NCBI RefSeq assembly: GCF_006717045.1
Contig: NZ_VFPH01000002.1
Coordinates: 2,356,001 to 2,420,000 of the forward strand
DNA: 64,000 nt
Source: Pseudonocardia cypriaca
GTDB taxonomy: Bacteria > Actinomycetota > Actinomycetes > Mycobacteriales > Pseudonocardiaceae
Direction of reading: 5' to 3'
Program-made: the position numbers and the translations under genes
Shown here: in pieces, positions 1 through 8,110 of the stretch
Position numbering within the stretch: position 1 is the stretch's first letter
Layout of the letters: every line of letters begins with the position of its first letter
The notes under the pieces: model-generated
What the model was told of the DNA's origin: nothing
Seen by the model: only the letters and a program-made list of their open reading frames with translations
Databases searched by the model: none

Positions 1-335
1 AGTACGACGGCCCCCTGCACTTCGACTACAAGCCGCTGCGCACCGAGGACATCGACGGCGTCTGGGCGTCGGCCGCGGCGAACATGAGCACCTACCTGCT
101 GCTCAAGGAGCGGGCCGCCGCGTTCCGCGCCGACCCGGAGGTGGCCGAGGCGTTCGCGGTCTCCGGGGTGGCCGAGCTGGCGAAGCCCACGCTGAACCCC
201 GGCGAGACCGTGGCCGACCTCAAGGCCGACCGCTCCGCGTTCGAGGACTACGACGCCGTGAAGGCGGGTGAGCGCGGCTACGGCTACGTCCGGCTCAACC
301 AGCTGGCGGTGGAGCACCTGATGGGCGCCCGATGA
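1..335 (+). CDS. xylA: Xylose isomerase, C-terminal part (gene begins before the window)
   Basis: Catalyses D-xylose to D-xylulose, the first step of xylose use. Only the last 110 or so residues are visible, read from base 3. They match the C-terminal part of actinobacterial XylA: HFDYKP followed by RTEDIDGVWAS, then LLLKERAAAFRADPEV and the ending QLAVEHLMGAR. The metal-binding barrel residues lie outside the window. The stop codon overlaps the start of xylB as ATGA, so the two are translationally coupled. Family identity is clear; the full length cannot be judged. Confidence 0.95.
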   Translation, partial: YDGPLHFDYKPLRTEDIDGVWASAAANMSTYLLLKERAAAFRADPEVAEAFAVSGVAELAKPTLNPGETVADLKADRSAFEDYDAVKAGERGYGYVRLNQLAVEHLMGAR

Positions 336-1735
336 CACTGGTGGCCGGGGTCGACTCGTCGACCCAGTCCTGCACGGTCGTGATCCGGGACGCGGCCACC
401 GGCACCCTCGTGCGTTCGGGCAACGCGAAGCACCCGGACGGCACCGAGGTCCACCCCTCCGCCTGGTGGGAGGCGCTGCAGGCCGCGATCGCGGAGGCCG
501 GCGGGCTCGACGGGGTCGAGGCGATCGCCGTGGCAGGCCAGCAGCACGGCATGGTCTGCCTCGACGAGGCGGGCGAGGTCGTCCGGCCCGCGCTGCTGTG
601 GAACGACACCCGCTCCGCTGCCGCGGCCGCCGACCTCGTCGCCGAGCTGGGCGCCAAGGAGTGGGCGGAGGCCACCGGGAGCGTCCCGGTGGCGTCGTTC
701 ACGGCCACCAAGCTGCGGTGGCTAGCCGAGCACGAGCCGGAGCACGCCGCCGCCACCGCGGCGGTGTGCCTGCCGCACGACTGGCTCACCTGGAAGCTGC
801 TGGGCACCGGCGCGCTCGACGACCTGGTCACCGACCGCTCCGACGCCAGCGGCACCGGCTACTTCTCGGGTGTCACCGGTGAGTACCGGCTCGACCTGCT
901 GGAGCGCGCGTTCGGCCGGTCGGACGTCCGGCTGCCGCGGGTGCTCGGCCCGGCCGAGGCGGCCGGCCGCACCCCGGACGGGTTGCTCGTCGGGCCCGGC
1001 GCGGGCGACAACGCGGGTGCGGCGCTCGGGCTCGGGGCCGCCGTCGGGGACGTGGTGATCTCGATCGGCACGTCCGGGGTGGTGTCCGCGATCAGCCCGA
1101 CCCCGACCGCGGACGAGACCGGCATCATCGCCGGCTTCGCGTCCGCGTCCGGCGAGCACCTGCCGCTGGTGTGCACGCTGAACGCCGCTCGGGTGCTCGA
1201 CGCGGCGGCGCGCATGCTCGGCGTCGACCACGACGGGCTGTCCCGGCTCGCCCTGTCGGCGCCGCCCGGGTCCGACGGGCTCGTGCTCGTGCCGTACCTG
1301 GAGGGCGAGCGGACCCCCAACCGGCCCGACGCCACCGGCGCACTGCACGGGCTCACGCTGGCGAGCTCCACGCCCGCGCACATGGCGCGCGCGGCCGTGG
1401 AAGGCCTGCTGTGCGGGCTCGCCGACGCGCTCGACGCGTTCCTCGCGGCCGACGTGCCCCTCGAACGGGCGTTCCTCGTGGGTGGCGGCGCCCGCTCGGA
1501 GGCCCTGGCCCGCATCGCGCCCGCGGTGCTCGGGCGGCCCGTGCTGCGCCCCACGCCCGGTGAGTACGTGGCCGACGGCGCGGCCCGGCAGGCGGCCTGG
1601 GTGCTCGCAGGCGGCGACAACCCGCCGGTGTGGGAGGCCGCCGACACGGAGACGTTCGAGGCCGACCCCACGCCGGCAGTCCGCGAACGCTACGCGCAGG
1701 TGCGCGAGCTGACGGCACCGCGCCTCGGCTCGTGA
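332..1735 (+). CDS. xylB: Xylulokinase
   Basis: Phosphorylates D-xylulose with ATP to give xylulose 5-phosphate for the pentose phosphate pathway. The 467 residues are typical for the family. The FGGY-kinase fold is visible: N-terminal GVDSSTQS phosphate-binding strand, GQQHGMV sugar-site segment, LLWNDTRS, then the C-terminal ATPase half with SIGTSGVVS and GGGARSEALARIAP. The ATG overlaps the xylA stop (ATGA), which fixes the start. A ROK regulator follows on the same strand, suggesting a small xylose regulon. Confidence 0.95.
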   Translation: MTLVAGVDSSTQSCTVVIRDAATGTLVRSGNAKHPDGTEVHPSAWWEALQAAIAEAGGLDGVEAIAVAGQQHGMVCLDEAGEVVRPALLWNDTRSAAAAADLVAELGAKEWAEATGSVPVASFTATKLRWLAEHEPEHAAATAAVCLPHDWLTWKLLGTGALDDLVTDRSDASGTGYFSGVTGEYRLDLLERAFGRSDVRLPRVLGPAEAAGRTPDGLLVGPGAGDNAGAALGLGAAVGDVVISIGTSGVVSAISPTPTADETGIIAGFASASGEHLPLVCTLNAARVLDAAARMLGVDHDGLSRLALSAPPGSDGLVLVPYLEGERTPNRPDATGALHGLTLASSTPAHMARAAVEGLLCGLADALDAFLAADVPLERAFLVGGGARSEALARIAPAVLGRPVLRPTPGEYVADGAARQAAWVLAGGDNPPVWEAADTETFEADPTPAVRERYAQVRELTAPRLGS

Positions 1736-1752
1736 ACCCGTGGGAGAACGCT

Positions 1753-1789
1753 CCGCGAGTCGCGGGATGAGTGCGGGCGAGTCGGGGTG
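1753..1789. repeat. Dispersed 37-bp intergenic repeat, copy 1
   Basis: Starts with the interrupted palindrome CCGCGAGTCGCGG, then a 5-base spacer, then GTGCGGGCGAGTCGGGGTG. A second copy with the same spacing lies at 40418-40454, with about 30 of 37 bases the same. This copy sits between xylB and the ROK gene and its right edge runs into the proposed GTG start of the ROK gene. Confidence 0.6.
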
Positions 1790-2878
1790 AGCGTTCCCGC
1801 GGGGCAGCACACGGTCCGGCGGCACAACCTGGCGCTCGTGCTGGGGGAGGTCGCCGGGCCGGAACCGCTGTCCAGGGCCGCCGTGGCGGCGCGTACCGGG
1901 CTCACGCGCGGCACCGTGTCGTCGCTGGTGGAGGAGCTGATCGCGGCCGGGCTCGTCACGGAGCTCGCGGCCGCCCGTGGCGGGCCGGGACGGCCGGCGA
2001 GCCCGCTACGGCTGGACCCGCGCGGGCCCGCCGGGCTCGGGCTCGAAGTCGGCGTCGACACCGTGGGCGCGTGCGTCGTCGACCTCACGGGCGCGGTGCG
2101 GGCGCAGCGCACGGTGGTCTCGGACCACCGCGACGACGACCCGGACGCCGCGCTCGCCCGCCTCACCGCGCTCGCGGACGATCTCGTGGCCGAGACCGGG
2201 CTCCCGATCGCAGGGGCGACGGTGGCCCTGCCGGGCGTCGTCGGCCCGGCCGGGGTTCTGGAACGGGCGCCGAACCTCCCCCGCTGGGTTGACGTGGCCG
2301 TCGGCGACGCGCTGAGCACGCGGCTGCACGGCCTGCCCGTCCGCGCCGGGAACGAGGCCGACCTCGCCGCGCTGGCCGAGCGGTGGGCCGGTGGGCCGAG
2401 CGACGCCGTCGTCGTCTCCGGCGGCATCGGCGTCGGCGCCGGGATCCTGCTGGACGGCGCCCTCTTCGCGGGTGGCGGTGGGCGGGCGGGCGAGATCGGC
2501 CACGTCGTCGTCGAGCCGGACGGGCAGGCGTGCCACTGCGGCGGACGCGGCTGCCTCGAGACCGTCGCCGGGCTGGAGGCGCTCGCCGCGGGTCGTCCCG
2601 AGGCCGTCGGCGCGGCCGGCCGGGCGCTCGGCATCGCGCTCACCGGGGCGGTGCACCTGCTCGACGTGCCCGCCGTGGTGCTGGGGGGCAGCTACCCCGG
2701 ATGTGGTCCGCCGCTGCTCGACGCCGTGCGCGCCGAGCTCACCGCGCGGGTCTTCTCCCGGGCCGGCGTGGAGGTTCGCTTCTCCACGCTCGGCCCGGAA
2801 GCGGCTCTGCGCGGGGCCGCGACCGCGGTGGTGCAAGGGGTTCTCGCAGATCCCGGGGCACTGATCGTGCGGGCCTGA
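1787..2878 (+). CDS. ROK family transcriptional regulator (likely XylR-type repressor)
   Basis: Predicted sugar-responsive repressor of 363 residues. The N-terminal winged helix (about residues 10-65) contains RAAVAARTGLTRGTVSSLVEEL. The sugar-kinase-like ROK domain follows, with GLGLEVGVDTVGA and the zinc site CHCGGRGCLET that marks ROK proteins. Position directly downstream of xylA-xylB suggests control of xylose genes, but the ligand is inferred from context. GTG is the chosen start; an alternative GTG lies about 8 codons further in. The start overlaps the edge of a dispersed repeat. Confidence 0.85.
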   Translation: MSVPAGQHTVRRHNLALVLGEVAGPEPLSRAAVAARTGLTRGTVSSLVEELIAAGLVTELAAARGGPGRPASPLRLDPRGPAGLGLEVGVDTVGACVVDLTGAVRAQRTVVSDHRDDDPDAALARLTALADDLVAETGLPIAGATVALPGVVGPAGVLERAPNLPRWVDVAVGDALSTRLHGLPVRAGNEADLAALAERWAGGPSDAVVVSGGIGVGAGILLDGALFAGGGGRAGEIGHVVVEPDGQACHCGGRGCLETVAGLEALAAGRPEAVGAAGRALGIALTGAVHLLDVPAVVLGGSYPGCGPPLLDAVRAELTARVFSRAGVEVRFSTLGPEAALRGAATAVVQGVLADPGALIVRA

Positions 2879-2884
2879 CCCGGC

Positions 2885-3610
2885 TCAGGAGGCCTTGGGC
2901 AGCACGCGGATGCCGTCGGCGCGGATCGTGCCGGCGTCGGCCGTGCCGGTGAGCACCACGACGTCACCGACGGCGGGCTTCTGCGACAGCGCCGTCGTGT
3001 TCACGGTGACCTGGAGGCCCTCCACGGAGGTCACGGTGGCGGTGTCGCCGCTGACAGCGGTGACCGTGCCGGTGACGCCCGCCTGCGGCGCCCAGATCGC
3101 CTCCGCGGTGGCCGCGTCGCCGGTGCCCTCCACGGCGACCACCACGCGCTCGCCGACCTGCAGGTCGCCGAGGCCGCTGTTGCCGGAGCCACGCACCCGC
3201 GTCTCGCCGTCGGTGCGGATCGTGCGCTGGCCGGCGCCGTCGACGTTCACGACGATCGAGCCGTTGGCCACGGACGCGACCGTGCCGGTGACCACCGGTT
3301 CGTCGTCGAGGTCGAAGCCCCGGCCGCCCGGGCCGCCGAAGCGCTCGCCACCGGGACCGCGCTCGTCCATGTCCATGCCTCCGTGCCGGCCCTCCGCCCA
3401 CGGGGGTGCGCCCGACCAGCCGGCTCGGTCGAAGCCGGGGCCGAAGCGGTCGTGGTCGCGGTCGGGCAGGAGCAGGGCGGTGGTGACGCCGCCGATCACG
3501 ACCAGCGCGGCGACCACCGCGGTGATCACGACTCCACGGCTGCGCAGCCGGGACCGCCAGGACTTGCGTTGCGGCGGGACCTCGGTGGTGGGTGGTTCCG
3601 TGCTGCTCAT
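2885..3610 (-). CDS. Membrane-anchored DUF5666 protein
   Basis: A 241-residue protein with a short basic N-terminus (KSWRSRLRSR), one transmembrane helix (VVITAVVAALVVIGGVTTALLL, about residues 26-46), an extracytoplasmic Gly/Asp-rich linker, and two tandem small beta-barrel-like repeats beginning VTGTVASV and VTGTVTAV, the pattern of DUF5666. Function is unknown. It is transcribed divergently from a two-component system across a symmetrical operator, so it is probably a target of that system. ATG 3610 is preferred over an upstream in-frame extension because GAGGGGAG precedes it at ribosome-binding distance. Confidence 0.75.
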   Translation of the reverse strand: MSSTEPPTTEVPPQRKSWRSRLRSRGVVITAVVAALVVIGGVTTALLLPDRDHDRFGPGFDRAGWSGAPPWAEGRHGGMDMDERGPGGERFGGPGGRGFDLDDEPVVTGTVASVANGSIVVNVDGAGQRTIRTDGETRVRGSGNSGLGDLQVGERVVVAVEGTGDAATAEAIWAPQAGVTGTVTAVSGDTATVTSVEGLQVTVNTTALSQKPAVGDVVVLTGTADAGTIRADGIRVLPKAS

Positions 3611-3665
3611 CTGGATGCTCCCCTCGGGACGGTGCTCACTTCCCCACCGACGCTCCCGCCCCTTC

Positions 3666-3710
3666 CTGAAGGCGACCTGAAGTCCCACGACTCCTTCAGC
3701 CGATCTTCAG
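3666..3710. promoter_or_regulatory. Dyad operator with four CTGAAG half-sites
   Basis: CTGAAG lies at 3666-3671 and 3677-3682; its reverse complement CTTCAG lies at 3694-3699 and 3705-3710. Half-sites in each pair are 11 bp apart, and the whole is exactly symmetrical about base 3688. Paired direct repeats at 11-bp spacing are the usual geometry for OmpR/PhoB-type dimers. It lies between the divergent DUF5666 gene and the response regulator gene, so it probably controls both. Confidence 0.7.
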
Positions 3711-3731
3711 GCAGGTGGTGCGGACGCCCTG

Positions 3732-3737
3732 GAGAAT
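3732..3737 (+). promoter_or_regulatory. Possible -10 box (GAGAAT) of a leaderless promoter for the response regulator
   Basis: GAGAAT ends 7 bases before the GTG at 3745, which fits transcription starting at the start codon. The expected -35 position overlaps the rightmost CTTCAG half-site, as in activator-dependent promoters. Confidence 0.4.
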
Positions 3738-3744
3738 GGGCGGC

Positions 3745-4422
3745 GTGACCGCGCGCGTGCTGGTGGTGGAGGACGCCGAGGCGATCCGCACCGCCGTGGT
3801 CGCCGGTCTCGGCGAGTCCGGGTTCGGCGCCACCGGCCGCCCGGACGGGCGCACCCTCGAGGACGACCTGGCGACGTTCCGGCCCGACCTGGTGGTGCTC
3901 GACGTCATGCTGCCCGGCCGCGACGGCTTCACCCTGCTCGACGTCGTGCGCCGCCACAGCGACGCGGGCGTCGTGATGCTCACCGCCCGCGACGCCGTCG
4001 ACGACCGGTTGCGGGGCCTGCACGGTGGCGCCGACGACTACGTGGTGAAGCCGTTCGCGCTGGCCGAGCTGGTCGCGCGCGTCACGGCGGTGCTGCGCCG
4101 GATGGGCCGCACGCCCACCACCGTGGAGGTGGGCGACCTCGTGGTCGACGCCGCTGCCGGCACCGTGCTGCGCCGCGGGGTGCCGGTGGAGCTCACCGCC
4201 ACCGAGCTGCGCCTCCTCGACTACCTCGCCGCGCAGCGCGGCCGCGTCGTGAGCAAGGGCCAGATCCTCACGCGGGTGTGGGGGTACACCGACTACGACC
4301 CCAACCTCGTGGAGGTGCACGTCTCGGCGCTGCGCCGCAAGCTCGGCGAGCCGCGGCTGGTGCACACGGTGCGCGGCCTCGGCTACGTCCTGCGGGCCGA
4401 CGGCGACGAGGCACCGACGTGA
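3745..4422 (+). CDS. OmpR-family response regulator
   Basis: A 225-residue DNA-binding response regulator. The receiver domain has the acidic pocket VVEDAE, the phospho-acceptor Asp53 in VVLDVMLPG, and the conserved Lys in YVVKPFALAEL. The C-terminal winged helix ends with LVEVHVSALRRKLGEP and VRGLGYVLR, typical of the OmpR/PhoB class. GTG 3745 is the likely start because the receiver fold begins at once after it. Its last four bases (GTGA) overlap the sensor kinase start. It probably binds the dyad operator upstream. Confidence 0.93.
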   Translation: MTARVLVVEDAEAIRTAVVAGLGESGFGATGRPDGRTLEDDLATFRPDLVVLDVMLPGRDGFTLLDVVRRHSDAGVVMLTARDAVDDRLRGLHGGADDYVVKPFALAELVARVTAVLRRMGRTPTTVEVGDLVVDAAAGTVLRRGVPVELTATELRLLDYLAAQRGRVVSKGQILTRVWGYTDYDPNLVEVHVSALRRKLGEPRLVHTVRGLGYVLRADGDEAPT

Positions 4423-5807
4423 CGCCGCTCCGCACCGTCTCGCTGCGGCGGCGGGTCACGGTGCTCAGCCTCGTCGTGCTCGCCGCCGTGCTGCTGGTGG
4501 TCGGCGTCCTGACCGACGTCTTCTTCAGCGCCCAGATCCGCTCGGAGCTGCGCCAGCAGCTGAACGTGCGCGCGACGCTCGCCGGCCAGCTCGTCGCCCA
4601 GGGCGTACCCGCCGACGAGGTGGCGCGGCGGCTGGAGGCGCCGGGGATCCGGGCCGAGGTCGTCGCCTCCGACGGCCGCGTCTTCGCCGGGGATCCCCAC
4701 GACGACGAGCGGTGGGGTCCGCCGTGGCGCAGCAGGCCGATCGGGCCCGGCCACCGCGACTGGTGGGACGACGACGAGGACCCCGGCAACCCGCAGGTCC
4801 TCGAACAGCCCCTCGCCGACGGCTCGCGGCTCACGCTCGTGGCGAGCGGCGGGCCCGTGAGCGGCGCGCAGGCGCTGCTGCGGCGCACGCTGATCGTGCT
4901 CAGCATCGCGGCGCTGGCCGTGGCCGGCATCGTCATGCTGCTCAGCACGCGCGTCGCGCTGGCGCCGCTCGACGCCATGACGGCTCTGGCGCGCTCCATC
5001 ACCAGCGGCGACCGCGGCCGTCGCCTCGCGCCGACGCGCACCGACACCGAGCTGGGGCGCACCGCAGCCGCGTTCGACGCGATGCTCGACGAGCTGGAGG
5101 GCGCGGAGGCGACCGCGCGGGCGTCCGAGGCCAGGACGCGGCGGTTCGTCGCCGACGCCGCGCACGAGCTGCGCACCCCGATCGCCGGGGTGCAGGCCGT
5201 CGCGGAGGCGGCGCTCGCGCCTGGCATGTCCACCGAGGACCGCGAGCGGCTGCAGCTGCTGCTGCTGCGCGAGAGCCGCCGGGCCGGTCGGCTCGTCGAC
5301 GACCTGCTGGTGCTCGCCCGCCTCGACGCGGGCCTCGAGCTGCGCCGCGAGCCGGTGGACCTGCTGGAGCTCGCCGGCACCGAGGCCGAACGGGCGCAGC
5401 TCGTGGCACCCGACCAGCAGGTCGAGGTGCGGGGCGAGCCCGTCACCGTGCCCGGTGACGCCACCCGGCTCGCGCAGGTGCTGGGCAACCTGCTCGACAA
5501 CGCCCGCCGCCACGCGGGCCCCGGCGCGGTCACCGTCACGGTGTCGGGCGGCGACCCGGCCCGCGTCCTCGTCACCGACGAGGGGCCGGGCGTCCCGCCC
5601 GCCGACCGGGAGCGGATCTTCGACCGCCTGGTGCGGCTGGACGAGGCCCGCGGCGAGGACGGCGGTGCCGGCCTCGGCCTCGCGATCGCCAGGGGCATCG
5701 CGCGCGCCCACGGCGGCGACCTGCGTTGCGTCGACCCGCCGACCGGTCGTGGCGCGGCGTTCGAGCTGACGCTGCCCTCGGGGGTCAGTCCTCGTCGGGC
5801 AGGGTGA
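4419..5807 (+). CDS. Sensor histidine kinase
   Basis: Membrane sensor of 462 residues, partner of the preceding regulator. Two transmembrane helices (about 14-34 and 150-170) flank an extracytoplasmic loop rich in Asp and Trp (for example RDWWDDDEDPG) that could sense cations or envelope stress. HAMP follows, then the dimerisation helix with phospho-acceptor His in ADAAHELRTPIAG, the N box NLLDNARRHA, and the ATP-lid boxes DEGPGVPP and GAGLGLAIARG. GTG 4419 overlaps the regulator stop. The 3' end overlaps the convergent K+ channel gene by 23 bp. The signal is not known. Confidence 0.92.
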   Translation: MTPLRTVSLRRRVTVLSLVVLAAVLLVVGVLTDVFFSAQIRSELRQQLNVRATLAGQLVAQGVPADEVARRLEAPGIRAEVVASDGRVFAGDPHDDERWGPPWRSRPIGPGHRDWWDDDEDPGNPQVLEQPLADGSRLTLVASGGPVSGAQALLRRTLIVLSIAALAVAGIVMLLSTRVALAPLDAMTALARSITSGDRGRRLAPTRTDTELGRTAAAFDAMLDELEGAEATARASEARTRRFVADAAHELRTPIAGVQAVAEAALAPGMSTEDRERLQLLLLRESRRAGRLVDDLLVLARLDAGLELRREPVDLLELAGTEAERAQLVAPDQQVEVRGEPVTVPGDATRLAQVLGNLLDNARRHAGPGAVTVTVSGGDPARVLVTDEGPGVPPADRERIFDRLVRLDEARGEDGGAGLGLAIARGIARAHGGDLRCVDPPTGRGAAFELTLPSGVSPRRAG

Positions 5808-6852
5808 CCTTGCGGATGTAGAGCAGCCGGTCGCCGCGCTCGAGGGCGTCGACGGCGGAGGCGTCCACGCGGTAGAGGTCGTCACCGCGCACGACGCCGA
5901 GCACGATGTCGGCGAGGTGCCGCGGCGAGCCACCCACCTCGGACTCCTCGACCGGCCGCTCGCTGATCGCGAAACCCGCCTCGGGCGTGAGCAGGTCCTC
6001 CACCACCTCGACGATGTTCGGCGTGGTGGTGGCCATGCCGAGCAGGCGGCCGGCCGTCTCCGCCGAGACGATCACCGAGTTGGCCCCCGACTGGCGCAGC
6101 AGGTGCACGTTCTCCGACTCGCGCACCGACGCCACGATCCGGACCTCAGGGGCGAGCTCGCGGGCGGTCAGCGTGACGAGCACGGCGGTGTCGTCGCGGT
6201 TGGTGGCGACGATGATCGCGGCCGCCTGCTGCAGACCCGCGATCCGCAGCACGCTGGAGCGCGTGGCGTTGCCCGTGACGGTGACGAGGCCGAGCGCGGA
6301 CGCGGCGTCGAGCTGGGCGCGGTCGGTGTCGACCACGACGATGTCCGAGGGTTCGGCACCGTCGCCGAGCAGCGTCTCGACGGCGGCACGACCCTTGGTG
6401 CCGTAGCCGACGACGACGGTGTGGTTGCGCACGCGGGACCTCCAGCGCTCGATTCGAACGGCCTGCCGGGAACGCTCCGTGAGCAGCTCCACCGTCGTTC
6501 CGACCAGCACGATGAGGAACAGCAGCCGCAGCGGCGTGATGACGATCGTCGTCAGCAGCCGCGCCTCGGGGGTGACGGGCACGATGTCGCCGTAGCCGGT
6601 GGTGGAGAGCGAGACGGTGGCGTAGTAGAACGCATCGCCCAGGGAGATCGGGGTGTCGCTGTTGTTGTCGACGTACCCGTCGCCGCCCGCGTAGACGACG
6701 AGCGCGGCGGCGACCAGTGCGCCGAGCGCGATGAGCAGGCGGCGCAGCAGCGCCACCGCCGGGCTCCCACCCGTCTCCGGCATGCGAACGAGGCCGACCA
6801 GCGACGGGTCGGCGAACGGCCGGCGGTGGTTCCCCCGACCCAGATCCGTCAC
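5785..6852 (-). CDS. Two-TM potassium channel with RCK/TrkA-N domain
   Basis: An ion channel of about 355 residues. The pore module has two transmembrane helices around the K+ selectivity filter in SLSTTGYGDIVPV. A cytosolic RCK domain with a Rossmann fold (VVVGYGTKGRAAVETLLGDG) and a smaller C-terminal domain follow. The position next to the adnAB region matches Rv3200c of M. tuberculosis. Adjacent GTG codons at 6855 and 6852 are the likely start; ATG 6783 would give a shorter 332-residue form that still keeps the pore. Confidence 0.88.
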   Translation of the reverse strand: MTDLGRGNHRRPFADPSLVGLVRMPETGGSPAVALLRRLLIALGALVAAALVVYAGGDGYVDNNSDTPISLGDAFYYATVSLSTTGYGDIVPVTPEARLLTTIVITPLRLLFLIVLVGTTVELLTERSRQAVRIERWRSRVRNHTVVVGYGTKGRAAVETLLGDGAEPSDIVVVDTDRAQLDAASALGLVTVTGNATRSSVLRIAGLQQAAAIIVATNRDDTAVLVTLTARELAPEVRIVASVRESENVHLLRQSGANSVIVSAETAGRLLGMATTTPNIVEVVEDLLTPEAGFAISERPVEESEVGGSPRHLADIVLGVVRGDDLYRVDASAVDALERGDRLLYIRKVTLPDED

Positions 6853-6919
6853 CACGCGCGGAGAGTAACCGCCGGGGCTCGGGTACCGCGCGACGACCTG
6901 CCCGTCGCGGCGAAGATCG

Positions 6920-8020
6920 TCAGGGCTCTTCGACGATCCCGGCCTGCGCCGCGCCTTCCACCACCTCGTCCAGGCCGAACGCCGCCACCGCGTCGAGCGC
7001 CCCGCTGCCGTGCACGCTGTGTTCCGCCGCGCGCCACGCACCCCACGCGAGCAGGTCGGCCGTGATGGCGTACGGCTCGGGTGCCGTGAGCCGGGTGCGG
7101 GCGAGCAGGGTGCCGGTGGCGTCGAAGACCTCGGCGACGAAATGCGACCGGGCCGCCGCGAGCGCATCGGTGGCCGGGTCGGTCTGGACCCGGCGGGTGA
7201 GCACGTCGGCCACGGTCGCCACCGCACGGGACGGCACCCGGGACAGCAGCGGGGAGATCCGCGCGCCCGCGTGCACGGCACCGCTCGCCCGGCCGAACCA
7301 GCCGAGGTAGACGTCCACCGTGCGCAGGCCCGGCGCGATCCGCGGCAGCGCGAACTGCTCGCTCGCGCCGATCGTGACACCGGGGCGCGGCCGGCCCGCC
7401 ACGTCGAACGTGCGCATGCGCGCCCCGGCCGGCTCGGTGCGCAGCGCCCCGTCCCGCCAGGCGTAGAGGGGCTGGGTGGCGATCCCGAACAGCGAGCGCA
7501 GGGTGCCCCGGGAGAACGGCTGCCCCTTGCCGAGCCCGCTCACGAAGTACCCGACGTCCACCCGGTCGGCGCCCTCCCCCGCGGCCCGCAGGGCGAGCGC
7601 CCCGGCCAGCACGCCGGGCACGTAGTCGTTGCCGAACGCGGTGAGCAGCGCCGCGCCGGAGCGCTCGGCGGCCGGGCCCCAGCGCTCGTGCACCGCGCGG
7701 ATGAACGGCGGCTCGCCGGTGGAGTCGAGGTACACCGCGCCCGCGTCGACCGCCGCCGCGACCGCGGGCTCCCCCAGCTCCGTGAACGGGCCGACCGTGC
7801 TGACCAGCACGTCACCGCGGCCGACGAGCGCTGCCACCGACGCCCGATCGGTGACCTGCGCGACCGCGGTCTCCAACCCGCCGAGCCGCTGCGCGAGCGC
7901 CGCGAGCCGGGCGGGATCGCGCCCCGCGAGCACCGGCCGCAAGCCCCTGCCGACCATCGCCTCGGCCGTGCGGGCGCCGGTGTAGCCGGTGGCCCCGAAC
8001 AGCACGATCCGCGCGCTCAT
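6920..8020 (-). CDS. Saccharopine dehydrogenase-like / trans-acting enoyl reductase-like protein
   Basis: NAD(P)-binding protein of 366 residues. The N-terminal Rossmann motif IVLFGATGYTGARTAEAM, a second segment VLVSTVGPFTELGEPAVAAA and the region YLDSTGEPPF place it in the saccharopine dehydrogenase-like family, which includes the mycobacterial trans-acting enoyl reductases. The substrate is unknown. ATG 8020 begins right before the Rossmann strand. It runs in the same direction as the K+ channel gene with a short gap, and is divergent from the GNAT gene. Confidence 0.75.
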   Translation of the reverse strand: MSARIVLFGATGYTGARTAEAMVGRGLRPVLAGRDPARLAALAQRLGGLETAVAQVTDRASVAALVGRGDVLVSTVGPFTELGEPAVAAAVDAGAVYLDSTGEPPFIRAVHERWGPAAERSGAALLTAFGNDYVPGVLAGALALRAAGEGADRVDVGYFVSGLGKGQPFSRGTLRSLFGIATQPLYAWRDGALRTEPAGARMRTFDVAGRPRPGVTIGASEQFALPRIAPGLRTVDVYLGWFGRASGAVHAGARISPLLSRVPSRAVATVADVLTRRVQTDPATDALAAARSHFVAEVFDATGTLLARTRLTAPEPYAITADLLAWGAWRAAEHSVHGSGALDAVAAFGLDEVVEGAAQAGIVEEP

Positions 8021-8110
8021 GGCCGTGAACCCTAGGCCGAGATCGGGTAGCGTCGCTCGCGTACCGCACCGGTGGCGGCGTCCCACACCTCGCGAACCCC
8101 GGGATGCGCC

